DNA of 64,000 bases from Ichthyophis bannanicus (GCA_033557465.1 CM066043.1:79514662-79578661), one strand, 5' to 3'. Shown: positions 42,818 to 54,935, counted from the stretch's first letter. A program made the numbers and translations. Notes: generated by a model not told the origin, from the letters alone.

Positions 42818-44014
42818 CTAAACCCCAAAGAGATTATGGAGCACTGCCTGTCCGAAAGCACTGTCCCTGCGGGACTCCCTCTCAAGGCAGTAATGGGCCG
42901 CAAAAGTCTGGCTTGAAGACCAAGTAGCGGCCCGGCAGATGTCTTCCAACGGAAAAGAGCGGAGATGAGCCACTGACGCAGCCTTCGCCCTGACACGATG
43001 AGCCGTGACTCGACCCGCCAACGAGAGGCCGGCTGCCCCATAAGCCCGGGCGATACAGTCAGCAACCCATATGGACAAAGTACGCTTGGAGACAGGTAGC
43101 CCCAACTTATTGGGGTCAAAAGAAACGAAGAGCTGAACAGCCCTCCGATGCTCCCGCGTACGGTCAAGGTAGAAGGATAATGCCCTCCTACAGTCCAGGG
43201 TATGCAGGACCATCTCAGCCCGGTTGGCATGCGGCCTGGGAAAGAGGGTCGGAAGAACCACCTCCTGATTGAGGTGAAAAGGGGAGACAACCTTAGGAAG
43301 AAACTTAGGGTGGGTCCGTAAGACTACCCTATTCCTATAGAACCTAGTGTAAGAGGGATCAGACACTAGTGCCTGAAGTTCACTTAATCGCCTAGCAGAG
43401 GTAAGAGCTACCAAAAACAAGGTTTTCCAGGAGAGAAAACGGAGAGGGCAGGTAGCCATAGGTTCAAATGGCGGACAAGTAATCCGCTGTAAGACCACAT
43501 TCAGATCCCACTCAGGGGCTGGTGGACGCAAAGGAGGCTTAAGCAGGAGGAGGCCTCTGAGAAAACGAGCCACCAAAGGGTGGTTGGAAAGAGGCCTTCC
43601 GTCCACTGGCGAGTGGTGCACTGAGAGAGCACTGAGGTGAAACCTGACAGAGTTGGACTTAAGGCCGAGAATGGAGAGGTAAAGCAAATATTGCAAAAAT
43701 ACCGCTACCAAGCACGAGAAGGGATTCTTGCTGTGTTGAGCACACCATGCGGAGAATCTACGCCACTTAAGAGCGTAGGATTTCCTGGTGGATTGCCGTC
43801 TAGAGGCTAAGACTACATCTTCCACCTCTCGAGGCAGTAGTAGGGGAGCCAGGACTACCCTTTCAGCAGCCAGGCCATCAGATGAAGGGACTGGAGGTTG
43901 GGGTGCAAGAGAGTCCCCTGTTCCTGAGACAGGAGATCGTGCTGAAACCCCAGAGGAAGAGGAGTGTCCACCGCCAGTTGCAGCAGCAGCGGGAACCACG
44001 GTTGCCTCGGCCAC
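42818..44014 (-). CDS. DIRS E tyrosine recombinase (intact, 398 aa)
   Basis: The frame is uninterrupted from MAEATVVP. Residues about 70-150 form the core-binding part (RRQSTRKSYALKWRRFSAW, LQYLLYLSILGLKSNSVRFH). The catalytic part has TSARRLSELQAL (first arginine), SKRTLSIWVADCIARA, TAHRVRAKAASVAH (H-x-x-R) and HYCLERESRRDSAF with the nucleophile tyrosine, about 25 residues from the end. It should join the circular copy to target DNA without a target duplication. It overlaps the methyltransferase end by 160 bp in another frame; the first methionine lies in this overlap, so the native start could be internal to it. The clean frame against decayed neighbours marks E as recent. Confidence 0.9.
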   Translation of the reverse strand: MAEATVVPAAAATGGGHSSSSGVSARSPVSGTGDSLAPQPPVPSSDGLAAERVVLAPLLLPREVEDVVLASRRQSTRKSYALKWRRFSAWCAQHSKNPFSCLVAVFLQYLLYLSILGLKSNSVRFHLSALSVHHSPVDGRPLSNHPLVARFLRGLLLLKPPLRPPAPEWDLNVVLQRITCPPFEPMATCPLRFLSWKTLFLVALTSARRLSELQALVSDPSYTRFYRNRVVLRTHPKFLPKVVSPFHLNQEVVLPTLFPRPHANRAEMVLHTLDCRRALSFYLDRTREHRRAVQLFVSFDPNKLGLPVSKRTLSIWVADCIARAYGAAGLSLAGRVTAHRVRAKAASVAHLRSFPLEDICRAATWSSSQTFAAHYCLERESRRDSAFGQAVLHNLFGV

Positions 44015-45833
44015 CTGGGGGCTATCAGGATCATTGAGGCCCCGTCCTTGAGGACTTTGAACAGGGTTCTAGACACTAGTGGCGTGGGAGGAAACGCATA
44101 CAGTAGGCCTGTGGACCACGAGAGCAGAAACGCATCCGCTGCTACTCTGAGAGGATGCGGTTGTCTGGAGCAGAATCTCGGGAGTTGCAGATTCAGAGGA
44201 CTGGCGAAAAGATCCATGGTGGGGAGTCCCCACCGGAGAAAGATCTGCTGAACCACCAACGGGTTCAATCTCCATTCGTGTGGTTGCAGGATCCTGCTCA
44301 GTCTGTCCGCCAGGTAATTTTCTTGACCTGGGAGGTAGACAGCCTTGAGGAGGATGCCGTGATTGACGGCCCAAGAGCACAGCTGTTGTGCCTCCTGACA
44401 TAGAAGGAAGGAGCCTGTGCCTCCTTGTTTGTTTACGTAGAACATGGCAACTTGATTGTCCATCTGGACTAGCACAGACTGGTGAGAGGTGAGGTGGGAG
44501 AAGGCTCTCAGAGCCAGGCCTATCGCCCGTAGCTCCAGGAAGCTGATCTGTTGAGCAGCCTCCCAAGGGGTCCAGAGACCCTGAGTACAAGCCCCTTGGC
44601 AATGTGCCCCCCAACCCAGAAGAGAAGCATCTGTTGTCAGCACTTGAGAATGCGGAGGGGATTGAAAAACCACTCAGAGTACCAGATTCGGAAGATGAAG
44701 CCACCATTGCAGAGAGGAGACAAGCAGGTTGGATATTCTTACTGAGTCCGCTAGGCTCCCTGTGGCTTGATGCCACTGAGTGCGAAGGCTCCACTGAGCA
44801 GGCCGCATGTGCAGGCGGGCATTGGGGGTTACATGAACTGTGGAAGCCATATGGCCGAGAAGTCTCAGGAATTGCCTGGCAGAGACCAGGGAATTGCTGT
44901 GAAACTGCCTGGCTAGATCCATCAGCCTGTGGGCTCTGTCCATTGGCAGGAAAGCCTTCGCCTGAAGAGTGTCCAGCCTTGCTCCTATGAATTCTAAGTT
45001 CTGGGACGGGAGCAAAGTGGACTTTGCGAAGTTTATGACAAACCCCAAGTGCTGAAGCAGAGCCACAGTGCGAAGGGTGGCTCGACTGGCCTCCTGGGAA
45101 AACTGGCCCCTTATGAGCCAGTCGTCCAGGTATGGAAACACAAAAAGACTTGAAGCCTTAGGTAGGCCGCCACCACTGCCAGGCACTTGGTGAACACCCT
45201 GGGAGCGGAGGTCAGGCCAAAGGGTAGTACTCTGTACTGATAGTGGTTTCCTCCCACAACAAATCTGAGATATTGTCTGTGATCTGGATGAAAAAGGATG
45301 TGGGTATAAGCATCCTTTAGATCTAAAGAGCATAGCCAATCTCCCTGCTGGAGGTAGGGCAGCAGGATTCCAAGGGTAAGCATCTTGAACTTTTCCCTCT
45401 CCAGGAACTTGTTGAGGTTGCGCAAGTCTAGGATGGGTCTGAGGCCTCCTGTTCTTTTTGGTACCAGAAAGTACCTGGAATAAAAGCCGTGACCTCTCAG
45501 GTGGTGGGGCACCGGTTCCACAGTCTGTTCCTTTAGTAGGCTGGCTAACTCCAGAAGGAGTAGGTCCCTGTGCAGAGGGAGTCTTGGAGGCTCCCCTGGA
45601 AAATAGGAGGGAGGTACCTGGTGAAAATGGAGAAGATAGCCCTTTTGGACTATATGAAGCACCCAGGTATCTGATGTGACTGCTGACCACCTGTGGACAA
45701 AGTGGGCCAGCCGGCCTCCTGTGCTGATAGAAGCCAGCTGAGAAGAGGCTATGCTTTCTGAGTCAAAAACCCCCACCCTGCTGAGCAGGGGCCGGTGTTG
45801 GTGGCTTGGGGGCCTTCTGCCTATGGGGCCCAT
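43855..45833 (-). pseudogene. DIRS E RT-RNase H-methyltransferase (one frameshift, one stop)
   Basis: RT starts MGPIGRRPP at 45833; blocks VPKRTGGLRPILDLRNLN, SLDLKDAYTHILFHP, QYRVLPFGLTSAPRVFTK. A frameshift near 45160 moves on to FPYLDDWLIRG (YLDD intact). After LVL a stop (44674) interrupts the same frame, which resumes with RNase H (TTDASLLGWGAH, ELRAIGLALRAF, DNQVAMFYVNKQGG) and the methyltransferase-like part (DLFASPLNLQLPRF, YAFPPTPLVSRTLF, WPRQPWFPLLLQL) to 43855. The RT start overlaps gag by 71 bp. Confidence 0.88.
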
Positions 45834-47682
45834 GACCCTGCCCCTTGGCCTGCTGACCCTGTTGGGGAGCTGCAGAGGCCTGATAATGACGGTACTGTTT
45901 ATAGGCAGATGACTTCCTCGGGCAAAAGGTCTTTTTTCCCGAGCCCTTCTTTTTCTGAGAAGGGGCAGAGGTTTTTCTGGACAGCCTAGTCCTGGTCAGA
46001 GTCTTGGTCTCGAGTTCTGCAGCCTTTTCAGCCATGGGCTTGCCAAAGAGTTTTTCACCTCAGCAGGGGACATCGACCAACTTGTCCTGTACCCATGGCT
46101 CGAGGTCGGATGACTGTAGCCAAGCCTGTCGGCGGGCACAGATGCCGGCCCCGGCCACTCGGGCCGAAGCCTCGAAGCCATCGTAGGCTGCTCGAGAGAT
46201 AAACTTCGACCACTCTCGAATACCGGTGGACAAGGCCTGGAACCTCTGAAAAGGTTCCTCGGAGAGACCAGCAGAGAACCCGGCAATTTCCTTTGCCAGG
46301 TCTCGGAGATACATGCCCATGTAGAGCTGGTATGTCTGGACCCGGCAAGCAAGCATAGAGCCCTGGAAGCACTTCTTACCGAGGGCATCCAGGTTCCGGG
46401 CCTCCTGGCCGAGAGGCACCGAGGAGTGCATCTTCTGACTTTTCAGTCGATGCATGGCCGATTCCACAACCATGGAGTGGTGCGGTAATTGTGCCTTTTG
46501 GAACCCGGGGCTCTTGCGGACTCGATAGATGGAATCGACCCGCTTGCTTAACACTGGCGTCGAGGCCGGGGTCTCCCACATGCGGAAGAGCAGCTGCTCC
46601 AGCATCGGAGGAACCGGTACAGTAAAGGCCTCCTTCGGGGGAGAGTCATACTGGAGGGCCTCGAGCTCCTCGGCTCGAGGCTCCTCCTCAGGATCCGTGG
46701 GGAAGGCCAAGGCCTTGGCCATATCCCTCCCAAAGTCCGAGAACCGGGTATCCTCCGGTGGGGATCGTCTCCGAGGTTCGGACTCCGGCGAGTCCGATGG
46801 GACACACTGAGTCTGATAGGTGTCGGGTGACTCTTCGTCCTCCGTCTCCCAGCCCGACTCCTCGGAGGAGGTGTCGAGCGGCTCCGGTCGGGCGGGCACT
46901 GATGCCCTCCGCCCCAACGCCGAGGGTACCGGCGTCGACGACCTCGGTCCCGAACGGGAGGCCGAGGGAGACCATGGCCAAGGGAGATCATGGCCGAGGA
47001 TCGACTCGAGCCCGCATGGACTCGAGGATCGGCTCAGCCTCCGGGGTCGACTTGGACGTCGATGTCCCGGTGGTCGGGGCAGATGCACCGGTGAGACTGG
47101 CGATCAATGCCCGCTGCTGTTCCATGAAGGCAGCGAGGCTGCTCTCCAAGGCCGTCAACCTGAGTCCGAGCTCAGGAGACCCAGCAGTCCCCGACTCAGG
47201 CCCCGACGGCGTCGGGCCTGACGTCGGCTCCCTTGGAGGAGAGTCCACGAGGACTACAGCACTCACGTGTCCAGGAGACTCCATCTCGATACGAGGTTGC
47301 TTGGCAGGCCTCTCCGACTCCAAAGACCCGGGACGGCTATCGGGGCTATGCGACCTGGCTCTCGAGGAACCTGAAGCGTCCACCGACGCCGCCCTCGCGG
47401 GTTTCTTCTTCCTGCGCTGTTCCCGCGAAGGAGACCCCCGCTCAGAGGAACCTCGACGCTGCTCGACGCTGACGAGGTCCGGGCCCGTCCGGACGCGGAG
47501 TCAGAGAAGATCCTATCCTTCTGGTGCTGCCGACTCAACGCCTTCCAGGACATTTTGCCACACGGACCACAAATCATTGGGTCATGATCGGGTCCAAGGC
47601 AGCGGAGGCAGCAGTCGTGTGTGTCGGTAAGAGACATAAGTTTCTTACACCGATCACACTTTTTAAACCCGCTGGCAGCCAT
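45763..47682 (-). pseudogene. DIRS E gag with zinc-binding N-terminus (frameshifted)
   Basis: Starts at 47682 with MAASGFKKCDRCKKLMSL, THDCCLRCLGPDHDP, CGPCGK. The charged linker changes frame several times (47263-47560, 46988-47383). The main part (46060-47088 frame) has EDEESPDTYQTQCVPSD, KSPGFQKAQLPHHSMVVES, YQLYMGMYLRDLAKE; a stop at 46060 after LVDVPC (where A and D have CRGENLFGK) is followed in frame by the end 45763-46035 (LETKTLTRTRLSRKTSAPSQ ... QQGGGF). LAP2alpha-like capsid protein. Confidence 0.82.
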
Positions 47683-48096
47683 CGGGGGAAAAAGGGCCCC
47701 TGCGAGGTCAAAAGACAGGGCTGCCAGTGAAAAAAGAAAAAATGGCGCGAACGCTAGTCACGAAGGACAAAAACTGAGCAAGATGGCACCCTTGGGGGGG
47801 AAGGGGACCACGCATGCGCGCTGCAATTCCCAAAGGCTTTCTTTGAAAGCTGGGGAAATGCTCCGCACGAGGGCTCCGTCGGCGCCGACATCACCCATAT
47901 GTGAGGACTGACTTCCTGCTTGGTCCTGGAGAATGAAGCACTACTGGTACAGTACAGGAGAAAGGATCCTCTGTACGTAGCTGACACCAGAGAGAAAACC
48001 TTTTCCATTTGAGAGCATAGGTTTTCCTAGTGGAGTGTTTCCTAGAGGCTAGGACAACCTCCTCAACGTCCTGAGGGAGGCCCCAGGGAGCCAGAA

Positions 48097-50066
48097 CTAC
48101 CCTTGCAGCCTCCAGGCCATCAAATTGAGAACCTTGAGATTGGGGTGCAGAAGGGAACCCTGATCCAGAGAGAGAAGGTCGTGTTGCAACCCCAGAGGCA
48201 GTGGAGGATCCAACGCCAGCTGAAGCAGAAGTGGGAACCAAGGCTGTCTGGGCCACCTGGGAGCCACCAGCAGGATCGAGGCCTTGTCCTGAAGAATCTT
48301 GAACAGAGTTCGGGCCACCAAGGGCGTGGGAGGAAACGCATACAGGAGGCCCTGAGTCCATGGAATCAGAAAAGTATCTGCTGCTATCTGCAGAGGATGC
48401 GGTCGCCTGGAGCAGAACTTTGGCAGTTGCTTGTTCAGTGGATTGGCAAACAGATCTATCAAAGGAAGACCCCATTTTAGGAAGATCTTCTGAACTACCA
48501 AAGGATGCAGCTGCCACTCGTGGGGCTGTAAAATCCTGCTCAACCTGTCTGCCAGAAAGTTTTCCTGGCCGGGAAGGTACACAGCCTTGAGGAACGTGTT
48601 GTGCTTGAGGGCAAAGGAGCAAAGGTCTTGTGCCTCCCGACAAAGGAGTCTGGACCCAGTCCCGCCCTGTTTGTTCACATAAAACATGGCCACTTGGTTG
48701 TCTGTCTGAACCAGGACAGATTGATGAGCCAGGATAGGAGAGAAAGTCGAATAGCCCTGAGTTCCAGGAGATTGATCTGCTGTGCCGCCTCCCAAGGAGA
48801 CCACAGGCCCTGGGTGCACTTGTTCAGACAATGAGCTCCCCAGCACTGCAGGGAGGCGTCTGTGGTCAGCACCACTGTGCACCCAGGAATTTGAAAGGGT
48901 ACCCCTTTCAGAAGATTGGGTGGGTGCAGCCACCAGCTGAGGGAGTCCAGAAATGGTTTGGACACCCTTATTCTGTCTCTGAGGCTGCCTGTGGCCTGAG
49001 ACCACTGACTCCGAAGGCACCATTGTGCAAGCCGCATATGGAGCCTGGCATTGGGGGTGAAATGAACTGTCGAAGCCATGTGGCCAAGCAGCCTCAGGCA
49101 GAGTCTGGCGGAGACCACTGACCTGCTGAGAAACAGCTTTGCCAAGTCCATCAGTCTTTGGGCTCTGTCTGCTGGCAAGAATGCCTTTGCCAGGTCAGAG
49201 TCCAGCCTTGCCCCTATGAACTCCAAGTTCTGGGAGGGGAGCAAAGTGGACTTTGCGAAGTTTATTACAAATCCAAAGATCTGAAGAAGAGCAATAGTTC
49301 TGAGAGTGGCCTGACGGGCCTCCTGGCACGTCTGACCCCTGATGAGCCAGTCGTCCAGATAGGGGAAGACAAAGATTCCCTGATTTCTCAGGTAGGCCGC
49401 CACTACTGCCAGGCATTTGGTAAAGACTCTGGGAGCGGAGGTTAGGCCAAAGGGCAGTACTCTGTACTGATAATGATTTCCTCCCACAATGAACCTGAGG
49501 TACTTTCTGTGGTCTGGATGCATGAGGATGTGAGTGTACGCATCCTTTAGATCTAAGGAGCATAGCCAATCTCCCTGCTGGAGGTAGGGCAGAAGTGTTC
49601 CAAGAGTAAGCATCTTGAACTTTTCTTTCTCTAGGAACTTGTTTAGGTTCCTGAGATCCAGAACAGGTCGAAGGCCACCAGTTCTCTTGGGTACCAGGAA
49701 ATACCTGGAGTAGAACCCTTGACCTTGCAAGTGGGGAGGCACAGGCTCCACCGCCCTGTCCACCAACAGACCTTGGAGCTCTTGGAGGAGAAGATCTGTG
49801 TGCAGGGGAGGCCTTGGAGGATACTCTGGAAAGTATGGGGGAGGCAGTTGGTGAAAATGTAGTGCATAGCCCCTTTGGACTATGTTCAACACCCAACTGT
49901 CTCCAGTTATGTGGGGCCACTGGTGGGCAAAGAGGGCGAGGCGACCTCCTGTGCAGGGTTGGGAGAGCAGGGACTGAGAGGCTACGCTCAAGGAGTCAAA
50001 AACCCCCACCCTGCTGAGTGGGAGCAGGGGCCGGAGGCTTGGGGGTCCTCTGCCTACGGGGCCCAT
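48097..50066 (-). pseudogene. DIRS D RT-RNase H-methyltransferase
   Basis: RT from about 50066 (MGPVGRGPPSLRPLL) is open through VPKRTGGLRPVLDLRNLN, SLDLKDAYTHILMHP and FPYLDDWLIRGQ to the first RNase H block (TTDASLQCWGAHC); a frameshift at about 48745 moves the rest to the frame 48097-49023 (QTDNQVAMFYVNKQGG, DRLSRILQPHEW, DLFANPLNKQLPKF, YAFPPTPLVARTLF, WPRQPWFPLL). One frameshift only, so better preserved than A. Confidence 0.88.
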
Positions 50067-51918
50067 TACCCTGACCCTTGGCTTGCTGACCCTGGGGTGC
50101 AGCTTGGGCAGCCTGATACTGAGGGTACTGTTTGTAGGTAGTGCCCTTCCTCGGGTAAAAGGGCTTCTTACCCGAGGCCTTCTTTTTGTGAGAAGGGGCA
50201 GAGGTCTTCCTAGACAGCCTTGTCCTTGTAAGGTGCTCAGTCTCGAGCTGTGCGGCCTTCTCGGCCATGGGCTTGCCAAAAAGGTTTTCACCTCGGCAAG
50301 GGACATCGACCAACTTGTCCTGAACCCATGACTCGAGGTCCGATGACTGCAGGCATGCCTGGCGTCGAGCCGCGATGCCAGCTGCTGCAACTCGGGCCGA
50401 AGCCTCGAAGCCATCATAGGCGGCGCGGGACATAAACTTTGAGCAGTCCCGAATCCCTGAGGACAAGGACTTAAATCTCTGCAAGGGTTCCCCGGAGAGA
50501 CCAGTAGAGAATCCGGCCAACTCCTTGGCCAGGTCTCGCAAGTACATGCCCATGTACAGCTGGTAAGACTGGACACGGCAAGCAAGCATCGAGCCCTGGA
50601 AGCATTTTCTACCCACACCATCGAGGTTCCGGGCCTCCCTGCCGGGTGGCACCGCAGAGTGCATCTTCTGGCTTTTCAGACGATACATTGCCAATTCCAC
50701 CACCATGGAATGGTGTGGTAGCTGCGCCTTCTGAAAGCCAGGGCTCTTCCAGAGTCGATAAATCAAATCGACTCGCTTGCTTAGAACCGGCGCCGAGGCC
50801 GGTGCCTCCCCCTCCGGAAGAGGAGCCGTTCCAGCATCGGAAGAACCGGGACAGTAAAGGCCTCCTTCGGAGGAGAGTCGTACTGTAGGGCCTCGAGCTC
50901 CTCAGCTCTAGGCTCTAACTCGGGGTCCGCCAGAATAGCCAATCCGGTGGCCATATCCCGGACAAACTCTGAGAACCGGGTGTCCTCTGGAGGGGATCTA
51001 CTCCGGGGCTCAGACTGCGGTGAGTCCGAGGGGACGCACCGAGTCTTGAATGTGTCGGGGGACTCCTCATCCTCCGTCTCCCAGGTGGACTCGTCCGACG
51101 AGGAGTCAGGTCCGACCCCGCGGGGCCCTGGAGCACCCGCCCCAATGCCGGAGGCACCGGCATCGACGCTCTCGGTCCCGAACGGGAGGTTGAGGGAGAC
51201 CGCGACCGAAGTCAACTTCGAGTCATGATGGACTCGAGTATCAGCTCGGTCTCCGGGGTCGACTTCGATGTCGATGTCCCGGTGGTCGGGGCAGAAGCGC
51301 CAGACAGGCTGGCCATCAGCGCCCGCTGCTGCTCCATGAAGGCAGACAGTCTGCTCTCCAAGGCTGTCATCCTGAGACTCAGCTTGGGAGACGCAGCAGC
51401 CACCGACTCGGGCCCCAGCGGCACCGGGCCCGACGTCGGCTCCCTGGGAGGAGAGTCCTCGAGGACCACAGGGCTTACGTGTCCAGCAGACTCCAGCTCC
51501 ATGCGAGAAACTTTGGCAGGCTTCTCTTGTTCCACGGGCCCGGGGCGACGGTCGGGGGTCTTAGACCTGGCCCTCGAGGAGCCAGGGACCTCCTCCTCCG
51601 ACGCCCTCATGAGCCGCTTCTTCCTCTTGCGTTCCCGGTCAGGGGACCCCCTGTCCGAGGAGCTTCGACGGCGCTCGGGATCCGAATCCCGAGATGTCGA
51701 GGTCTCAGACGAGGTCTGGGCTCGGCCGGAGGCTGAGTCCGAGAAAAGCCTTTCTGCTGCTGGCGACTTTGCAGTGCCTTGGAAGACATCTTCCCACATG
51801 GTCCACACGTCTTAGGGTCGTGATCAGGACCGAGGCACCGAAGGCAGCAGTCATGTGTGTCGGTGAGAGACATCAACTTCTTACACCGATCACACTTCTT
51901 GAAACCGCTGGAAGCCAT
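49996..51918 (-). pseudogene. DIRS D gag (two or more frames)
   Basis: N-terminus at 51918: MASSGFKKCDRCKKLMSL, THDCCLRCLGPDHDP, CGPCGKMSSKAL. The linker shifts frame (51212-51808 holds ERRRSSSDRGSPDRERKR, RMELESAGHVSPVVLEDS). The acidic part 50781-51215 holds DEESPDTFKTRCVPSD; a deletion near 50770-50810 shifts to 49996-50766 (KSPGFQKAQLPHHSMVVE, LYMGMYLRDLAKELAG, CRGENLFGKPMAEK, QQGGGF). Confidence 0.82.
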
Positions 51919-52331
51919 CGGGGAAAAAAGAGTCCCCGTGAGGTCAAAGGACCGGCCTTCCAGGGAAAAAACAAAAAAGGGCGCAAACGCCAGCCACGAA
52001 GGGCAAAAACCGAAAAAGAAGAATTGGGCTCGATACCGGTGTACCGAACCCGGCGAGAGGGGAACCGGCATCGAACCGGGAAGAAAATATAGCGAGAATT
52101 GTCAAAAAAAATCAAACTTTTATCCGGGATGACAGGACGCACGTCCGATGGGCTTCTCGGAAAAAGAGAGACTGAGGTAAGATGGCACCTTTAGGCGGGA
52201 AGGGAACCGCGCATGCGTGCCTGCATTCCCAAAGGCTTTCATAGAAAGCTGGGGAAAAGCTCCGCTGGGGCTTCATCGGCGTCGATGACACCCCATATGT
52301 GAGGACTGACTTCCTGCTTGGTCCTGGAGAA

Positions 52332-52663
52332 AGAAAAAGGCCCCTTGGAGATGTAGCTAGGCAGCGACTACCGCCAGGCATTTGGTCAAGAATCTGGGGG
52401 TAGAGGCCAGGCCAAAGGGTAGTACCCTCTATTGATAGTGGCCCCCCCACCATGAATTTGAGGTACTGCCTGTGGCTAGGATGAATGAGGATGTGGGTAT
52501 AGGCATCCTTCAGATCCAAGGAGCATAGCCAGTCTCCCTGCTGGAAGGAAGGCAGCAATGTTCCAAGGGAGAGCATCTTGAACTTCTCTCTCGCCAGGAA
52601 TCTGTTCAGGTCCCACAGGTCTAGGATGGGCCTTAGGCCCCCTGTTCTTTTTGGCAAGTACCT
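52332..52663 (-). pseudogene. DIRS C RT fragment between insertions
   Basis: PKRTGGLRPILDLWDLNRFL, REKFKMLSLGTLLPSFQQGDW, SLDLKDAYTHILIHPSHRQ: the RT fingers/palm of C, cut on one side by D and on the other by CR1 H. A TACCT at 52659-52663 repeats at 56283-56287 as a probable short target duplication for H. Confidence 0.8.
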
Positions 52664-54935
52664 CTGTGTTTCTGATGTTGTAGTGGGAGATCATTTTGCA
52701 TCCAGTGATCACCAGATGGTGTGGTTCAGTATTAGGACTAGGGTTGTTAGAATCCACTCATAGATGAGGATCTTAGACTTTAGGAAGACTAACTTTGCCA
52801 AGATGGGCCAATACCTCAGGGAGTCGTTAGTGGGATGTGAACAGCTGGGGGATGTAGAAAAACAGTGGGCAAAACTGAAAGGGGATATTGTAAGGGCAAC
52901 CAACCTTTTTGTTAAAATGGTAAATAAAGGAAGGAAAAGGAGACCGCTATGGCGTTCGAAAGAAGTACCTGAAAAAGTGAAGAAAAAGAGGGAGGCCTTC
53001 ATGAAATACAAGAGATCACAGAGAGAGGAAGACAGGCATTTATATTTGGAAAAACTTAGAGAAGCTAGCAAAGTAGTCAGGAAAGCAAAGATTCAAAAGG
53101 AGGAGGAAATAGCCAATGCAATAAAATGGGGGGATAAGACATTTTTCAGATAGGTTAGTGAGAAGAGGAAGGGCAAAAGTGGTATTGTCAGACTCAAGGG
53201 TTCAGGGGAGGAATATGTAGAAGCTGATAAGGATAAAGCGGAATTGCTTAACAAATATTTCTGTTCTGTGTTCACAGATGAAGAACCAGGAGCAGGACCT
53301 CAGAAAACACCCGCAAACAGGAACAGAAGCGAGGGACATCTTGAACAATTTTCAGAAGACTGTGTTCATGAGAAACTAGCTCAACTTAAAGTAGACAAAG
53401 TGATGGGACCGGATGGGATACACCCTAGAATACTGAGGGAACTTGGGGACGTTCTAGCAGCTCCACTGACTGACCTTTTCAATGCCTCGTTGGAGTCGGG
53501 AGTGGTGCCAAAGGACTGGAGAGAGGCTCATGTGGTGCCTTTACACTAAAGCGGAAGTAAGGATGTGGTTGAAAGCTACAGGTCGGTTAGTTTAACTTCG
53601 GTGGTGTGTAAATTATTGGAAACGCTGCTGAAAGAGAAAATAGTGAGGTTTCTGGGGTCCAGCGGATTACAGGATCCAAGGCAGCATGGATTCACCAGAG
53701 GCAAGTCTTGTCAGACAAATCTGATTGATTTCTTTGACTGGGTGACCAGGGAGTTGGACCGAGGGAGAGCCCTAGATGTGGTGTATTTAGATTTCAGTAA
53801 AGCCTTTGACACTGTTCCTCACAGGCGACTTATAAACAAACTGATCACCCTAGGGAAGGACCCTAAAGTTACTGCTTGGGTTAGAAACTGGTTGGGTGGG
53901 AGGCGACAAAGAGTACAGGTAAATGGAGCTTACTCTGAGGAGAAGGATGTTACCAGTGGCGTGCCCCAGGGATCTGTCCTTGGTCCGATTCTTTTTAACA
54001 TGTTTGTTAGTGATATAGCGGAAGGGCTGTCGGGTAAGGTTTTCCTCTTTGCGGATGATACCAAAATCTGCAATAGAGTAGACACCCAAGAAGGTGTAGA
54101 TAACATGAGGAGGGATCTAGCTAAGCTTGAAGAATGGTCTAGAATTTGGCAGCTGGGATTTAACGTTAAAAAATGTAAGGTCATGGATTTGGGCTGCAGC
54201 AATCCAAGGGAGCAATATAGTATAGGGGGTGAAGTACTTGTGTCCACTAAAGAAGAGCAGGACCTAGGCGTGGTTGTGTCTGTTGATCTTAAAAGTAGCT
54301 AAAGAGATAGAAAAGGCAATGGCAAAAGCTAGAAGGATGCTTGGGTGCATAGAGAGGAATGGGTAGCAGAAAGAAGGAGGTAATAATGTCTCTGTATAAG
54401 TCTTTGGTGAGACCTCATTTGGAGTATAGTGTCAATTCTGGAGACCACACCTTCAAAAGGATGTGAACAGGATGGAGTCGGTGCAGAGGGTGGCTACTAA
54501 AATGATTAGTGGTCTTCATTATAAAGCATATGAGGACAGACTTAAGGATCTTAATATGTACACCTAAGAGGAAAGGCGGGATAGAGGTGATATGATTGAG
54601 ATGTTTAAATACCTCTGTGGCATAAATGTTCAGGGAGAGAGCCTCTTTCAATTGAAAGCAAGTTCTGCTATGAGGGGACATGGGATGAGGGTGAAGGGAG
54701 ATAGATTCAGGAGGGATATGCGGAAATATTTCTTTACGGAAAGAGTAGTGGATCCATGGAATAGTCTCCCAGTGGAGGTGGTAGAGATGAGGACAGTAAC
54801 TGAATTCAAAAAAGCATGGGACAAACACAGAGGATCTCTAAAGGTAAAAAGGGGACTGTTGTAGTTGTTGATATGGAAGGACAGACTAGATAGTCCATGT
54901 GATCTTCTTCTGTCGTCATATTTCTATGTTTCTAC
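52664..54935 (+). pseudogene. CR1-type LINE H, 5' truncated, in DIRS C
   Basis: Begins in the AP endonuclease end (GDHFASSDHQMVWFSI), linker (52764-53153), then RT: VDKVMGPDGIHPRILRELG, DWREAHVVPLH then a single stop (53547) and a long frame 53565-54302: YRSVSLTSVVCKLLETLLKE, QHGFTRGKSCQTNLIDFFDW, VVYLDFSKAFDTVPHRRL, GVPQGSVLGPILFN, FLFADDTKICNRV (FADD intact). The C-terminal part continues to 54864 through frame changes (KYFFTERVVDPWNSLPVEVV). The 3' end 'catatttctatgtttcta' is CR1-like. Better preserved than G and I. Confidence 0.88.

Larger units (their letters stand above)
42315..47933 (-). mobile_element. DIRS E: youngest, most complete DIRS copy
   Basis: 5619 bp, termini AGAGTAGTTACTCACCTG and CCTGGAGAA, internal complementary region at 42580-42680. 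The terminal motif 'ggagccctcgtgcgg' groups it with B rather than A and D. It holds the only uninterrupted recombinase in the window, a nearly complete gag and an RT with one frameshift and one stop. It is nested in D, which is nested in C. Confidence 0.9.
40956..52331 (-). mobile_element. DIRS D, inserted in DIRS C and split by DIRS E
   Basis: Termini AGAGTAGTTACTCACC (40956) and CCTGGAGAA (52331); own sequence 40956-42314 plus 47934-52331 (about 5.76 kb). Subfamily as A, with one 30-bp unit at each terminus. The internal complementary region is at 41228-41330. It lies just beyond the YLDD codons of C. No target duplication. Confidence 0.9.
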
